This document shows, one piece after another, positions 61,590 through 64,000 of a stretch of 64,000 nucleotides of DNA. The translations under genes and the position numbers were made by a program. The stretch spans positions 708,757 through 772,756 of the forward strand of contig NZ_KQ948147.1 of assembly GCF_001513955.1 (NCBI RefSeq), read 5' to 3'. A model generated the notes under the pieces. The model ran no database searches. It saw only the letters and a list, made by a program, of their open reading frames with translations, and had not been told where the DNA came from. Source of the stretch: Streptomyces pseudovenezuelae (GTDB lineage Bacteria > Actinomycetota > Actinomycetes > Streptomycetales > Streptomycetaceae). Each line of letters begins with the position of its first letter. Position 1 is the stretch's first letter.

Positions 61590-63020
61590 TCATGACGTCA
61601 CCTTGGCGACGAGCACGCAGGCGCCGTCCTCGCGCTCGGTCTCGCCGAACTCCTCCATGACCGTCCGCACACAGTCCTGCGCGGTGCGCGCCCCGCCGAA
61701 CCGGGGGGCCAGGTCCAGGAGACGGTTCACGGCAGCCGCGTTGTCGCGCCCGGGCACCAGTCCGTCCGTGTGCAGCAGGAGCAGGTCGCCCGGTTCGAGG
61801 GTCTCCTCGGCCTGCGCGTAGACGGCTCCCGAGGTCGCGCCGAGGAGCACGCCGTCGGGGGAGTGCAGTCGGCGCCCCGTCCCGTCCCGGAACAGCAGCG
61901 GGGCGGGGTGCCCGGCCTGCGCCCAGACCAGGGTGCGGGTCCGGGGGCGGTAGCGGCAGCAGACCGCACTGCCGAGGGCCGGCTGCACGGTGGCGTCGAG
62001 CAACTGGTTGAGCAGGGCCATCAGCCGGCCGGGTTCGGTGCCCGCCATCGCCATGCCGCGCACGGCGCCCAGGAGGGTCGCCATGCCGGAGGCCACGGCG
62101 ACTCCGTGACCGGTGAGGTCGCCGACGCTGAGGAGGGTCTCGCCGTCGGCCAGTTCGAGGGCGTCGTACCAGTCGCCGCCGATCAGGGCGCTCGACGACG
62201 ACGGCAGATAGTGGGCGGCCAGGTCCAGGGTCTCGGCGCCGTGGTGCGGGAGTCTCAGGGAGCCCCGCCAGGGCGGCAGCACGGCCTCCTGCAGTTCGAC
62301 CGCGAGCCGGTGCTCGCTGTGCGCGCGCTGCCGGTGGCGTTGTAACGAGTCGCGGGTCTCGCTCACCGCCCGTTCGCTGCGGCGCAGTTCGCTCACGTCC
62401 CGCAGCACGGCCCACATCGAGGCGGTGCTGCCGTCGGCGGCGAGCACGGGCTCGCCCATCATGTGCACGGTGCGCACCTCTCCGTCCGGGTGCACGACAC
62501 GGAACTCGCCGTCGATGCGCCTGGCGTCGACCAGGCAGTCCGTGACCATGACCGTCAGCCTCGGCTTGTCCTCGTCGAGCACCAGGGAGGGAAGCTCGTC
62601 GAGGGTGAGCGGGGGAGCGGTGCGGTCGCGGCCCAGGATCTCGTACAGCTCCCCGGACCAACTGGCCTCGTCCGTCAGCAGGTTCCACTCGGCGCTGCCG
62701 ACCCGGCTGAGCAGCGAGCCGCGCCGGGGAGCGGGCGGCGCGGTTCGCGCGGACGACTCCGGCCCGGGTGCCGAGGGCACGGGCGGTGGACCGTCCCGCA
62801 GTTGGGCCAAGTGCGCGTCCAGGTCGCTGAGTTGGTGCAGCGCGAGGTCGTACAGTGCGCGCTGCCAGCGCTCCTGGGGATCCGAGTCGTCGCCGGGCGC
62901 GTCCCGTCGTACGGCGTCCACGTCGCCCTTGAGCCGCCGCGCCTGCGATATGAGCGCGTCGACCGATCCGCCTCCTGGCGGCTGGGCGGCGGGGTGGTCC
63001 GCGGAGAGGTGGGACGGCAT
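61590..63020 (-). CDS. PAS-domain SpoIIE-type PP2C phosphatase
   Basis: A 476-residue signalling protein. A coiled-coil-like start with RRLKGDVDAVRRDA (about 20-70) leads to a PAS domain (about 110-235; GEFRVVHPDGEVRTVHMMG) and a SpoIIE phosphatase (about 265-476) with LIGGDWYDALEL, SVGDLTGHG, QAGHPAPLLF and LLHTDGLVPGRD. The last metal site usually reads DD(V/I); here REDGACVLV keeps only one acidic residue of that pair. It probably acts on an anti-sigma-factor antagonist. Start ATG at 63020; the frame upstream is intergenic. It converges with the NsdA-like gene (33 bp between stops). Confidence 0.87.
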   Translation of the reverse strand: MPSHLSADHPAAQPPGGGSVDALISQARRLKGDVDAVRRDAPGDDSDPQERWQRALYDLALHQLSDLDAHLAQLRDGPPPVPSAPGPESSARTAPPAPRRGSLLSRVGSAEWNLLTDEASWSGELYEILGRDRTAPPLTLDELPSLVLDEDKPRLTVMVTDCLVDARRIDGEFRVVHPDGEVRTVHMMGEPVLAADGSTASMWAVLRDVSELRRSERAVSETRDSLQRHRQRAHSEHRLAVELQEAVLPPWRGSLRLPHHGAETLDLAAHYLPSSSSALIGGDWYDALELADGETLLSVGDLTGHGVAVASGMATLLGAVRGMAMAGTEPGRLMALLNQLLDATVQPALGSAVCCRYRPRTRTLVWAQAGHPAPLLFRDGTGRRLHSPDGVLLGATSGAVYAQAEETLEPGDLLLLHTDGLVPGRDNAAAVNRLLDLAPRFGGARTAQDCVRTVMEEFGETEREDGACVLVAKVTS

Positions 63021-63395
63021 GACGCACTCCGATGCGGGGACGGTTCGGCCAAGGCGGGACGGAGAGGGACCGTTACGACTGTTGCACAGGCCGCGACGCG
63101 CTGTAAGGGATTTGGCAACACACGATACGGTGGTGCTTCTGGCATATGTCACAGTCTTCACGGAGCGGTCGTACCGGACGTGTCGTCTACCCTGTTCGGC
63201 GCCCCAAGTCGTAGGTGGCGTACGTGACTTGGCGGGTCCGTGAGGTGGCGGAGCCGGTGTTCATTTATGTGTTCGACGGTCTTGTGTTCTAAGGAGTGTG
63301 GCACGGACTGATCGGACGGTAGGGCTGTGATGCAGGTCACATAATTGACCCTCGTTCAGGCGTAATGCAAAGGGGGTCTGCGTGCTCCTAAGAAC
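63021..63395 (+). promoter_or_regulatory. AT-richer promoter region with a perfect CRP-type site
   Basis: The 375 bp between the phosphatase and the SsgA-like gene have no gene and are less GC-rich than their surroundings. TGTGATGCAGGTCACA (63326-63341), an exact TGTGA-N6-TCACA palindrome, sits 54 bp before the SsgA-like start. A TTGACC follows at 63345-63350. A run CTAAGGAG (63289-63296) looks like an unused ribosome-binding site. Confidence 0.6.
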
Positions 63396-63809
63396 ATGGA
63401 CACGACCTTCGAGCAGCCCGCCCGCGCCCGCCTGATCACCGCGGAGAACCAGGAACTGCCCGTTCCCGCCCTCCTGCGCTACGGCTCCGCCGACCCCCTG
63501 GCGGTGTGCGTCGACTTCCCGCCCGAGGTCTCCCTGGACGGGCGGGGGGTGACCTGGACCTTCGCCCGTGCCCTGCTGGAGGAGGGGTTGCGCGGGCCGG
63601 CCGGCGGCGGGGACGTGCACATCTGGCCGTGCGGCCGGGACACCACGGTCGTGGAGTTCCACTCGCCGTACGGCCTCGCCCTCCTCCAGTTCCCCACGCC
63701 CACCCTGCGCGGCTTCCTGCTGCGGACCTACACGGTGGTCGGCGCGGGGCAGGAGGATCTGAGCGAGACCGTCGAGCGGGGGCTCAGCGCCCTCTTCGGG
63801 AGCGTCTGA
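63396..63809 (+). CDS. SsgA-like protein (SALP, sporulation/cell division)
   Basis: A 137-residue member of the actinomycete-specific SsgA family. It has VPALLRYGSADPLAVCVDFP, VTWTFARALLEEGLRGPAGG, GDVHIWP and the C-terminal LRGFLLRTYTVV. SALPs control septum placement, spore maturation and cell-wall turnover, for example by recruiting SsgB/FtsZ. The paralogue cannot be named from sequence alone; it is not SsgB, whose N-terminus differs. The ATG at 63396 has a weak ribosome-binding site. The CRP-type palindrome upstream suggests nutrient control. Confidence 0.88.
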   Translation: MDTTFEQPARARLITAENQELPVPALLRYGSADPLAVCVDFPPEVSLDGRGVTWTFARALLEEGLRGPAGGGDVHIWPCGRDTTVVEFHSPYGLALLQFPTPTLRGFLLRTYTVVGAGQEDLSETVERGLSALFGSV

Positions 63810-63842
63810 GCGGTCCGCGGCGGCTCGGCGACCGCCTCCCGC

Positions 63843-64000
63843 TCAGTACCGCAGCACCCCGGCGATCCCGTCGGAGCCACCCAGCGTGCCGTCCGGTACG
63901 AAGCGGACGTCGGCGCCGGTCTCCAGGCACTGCTCGACGATCTCGTCCACGATGTCCTCACCGGCGTCGAGGTCGCCGCTCTCGGCCGGGGTCAGATGAT
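63843..64000 (-). CDS. baeRF-type (archaeo-eukaryotic release-factor-like) protein, C-terminus only
   Basis: Read from the right edge: LTPAESGDLDAGEDIVDEIV, then EQCLETGADVRFVPDGTLGG, then SDGIAGVLRY before the TGA. This is the end of bacterial release-factor-1-like proteins (Rv2629/baeRF type), where a helix ExxxEQC is followed by a strand and GxxAxLRY. The remainder lies outside the window. Function of the family is unclear; ribosome-associated roles are suspected. Confidence 0.65.
   Translation of the reverse strand, partial: HLTPAESGDLDAGEDIVDEIVEQCLETGADVRFVPDGTLGGSDGIAGVLRY

Noticed and set aside
63285-63320. A small gene behind CTAAGGAG at 63289
   Set aside because: The following GTG frame ends after a few codons and shows no conservation-like codon pattern.

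Overview
The window comes from a high-GC actinomycete, almost certainly a Streptomyces. Evidence: third-position GC bias with long antisense open frames, GTG/TTG starts with strong GGAGG sites, and Streptomyces-type families (SsgA-like protein, NsdA-like regulator, MmyB-type XRE regulators, DUF397, DUF3040, DUF6479, CGNR, LuxR-LAL). It is chromosomal accessory/metabolic territory with no phage, transposase or CRISPR array, but with several gene fossils and 3'-end duplications.

Layout. 0-9.6 kb: truncated GNAT, MarR regulator, PrmC-like methyltransferase, LysR fossil, PAS-GAF-PP2C phosphatase, secreted protein, CPA2 antiporter, small membrane proteins and a divergent SDR/XRE pair. 9.6-15 kb: a 2,4-dienoyl-CoA reductase (fadH) with its own PadR regulator and a perfect palindromic operator over the -35 region, a membrane-anchored secreted protein, a fibronectin-III lipoprotein and a GH75-like secreted chitosanase. 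15-17 kb: dhaKLM dihydroxyacetone kinase operon. 18-20.7 kb: acetate permease plus acetyl-CoA synthetase behind a perfect TGTGA-N6-TCACA site. 20.6-26.4 kb: duplicated acs tail, hydrolase fossil, Tat-exported putative glycosidase under a LacI-type operator, double Lrp regulator, DHA2 efflux pump, broken GH15 glucoamylase-like gene.

27.3-50.4 kb is the most distinctive stretch. It has a FadE29-like acyl-CoA dehydrogenase behind a KstR-type operator, an MpaB-type oxygenase, a TPR-tailed Ser/Thr kinase, a desaturase-like flavoprotein, an SDR/XRE pair, an NMO-type flavoprotein translationally coupled to an acyl-CoA ligase, a secreted Ntn acylase, and another acyl-CoA ligase. It ends in a block whose family order and strands recall mycobacterial fadD19/echA19/Rv3521/ltp4/ltp3 of sterol side-chain breakdown. 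Both thiolase-fold proteins there lack the thiolase Cys and His, as expected for retro-aldolases. Two promoters here share an almost identical extended operator (TCTGAC-N5-RTCAGAAAACC), and AAC-N2-GTT palindromes occur at three lipid-gene promoters. No ring-degradation genes are present, so the substrate need not be a sterol.

50.4-64 kb: orphan DUF397 protein, universal stress protein with a recent 217-bp tandem duplication of its 3' end, CGNR regulator, LuxR-LAL regulator, peptidoglycan amidase with a TTG start, APH-family kinase, NsdA-like developmental regulator behind three 10-bp iterons, PAS-PP2C phosphatase, SsgA-like division/sporulation protein behind a second perfect TGTGA-N6-TCACA site, and the 3' end of a baeRF-type protein running off the window. 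All functional calls rest on reading motifs by eye; no database search was possible.
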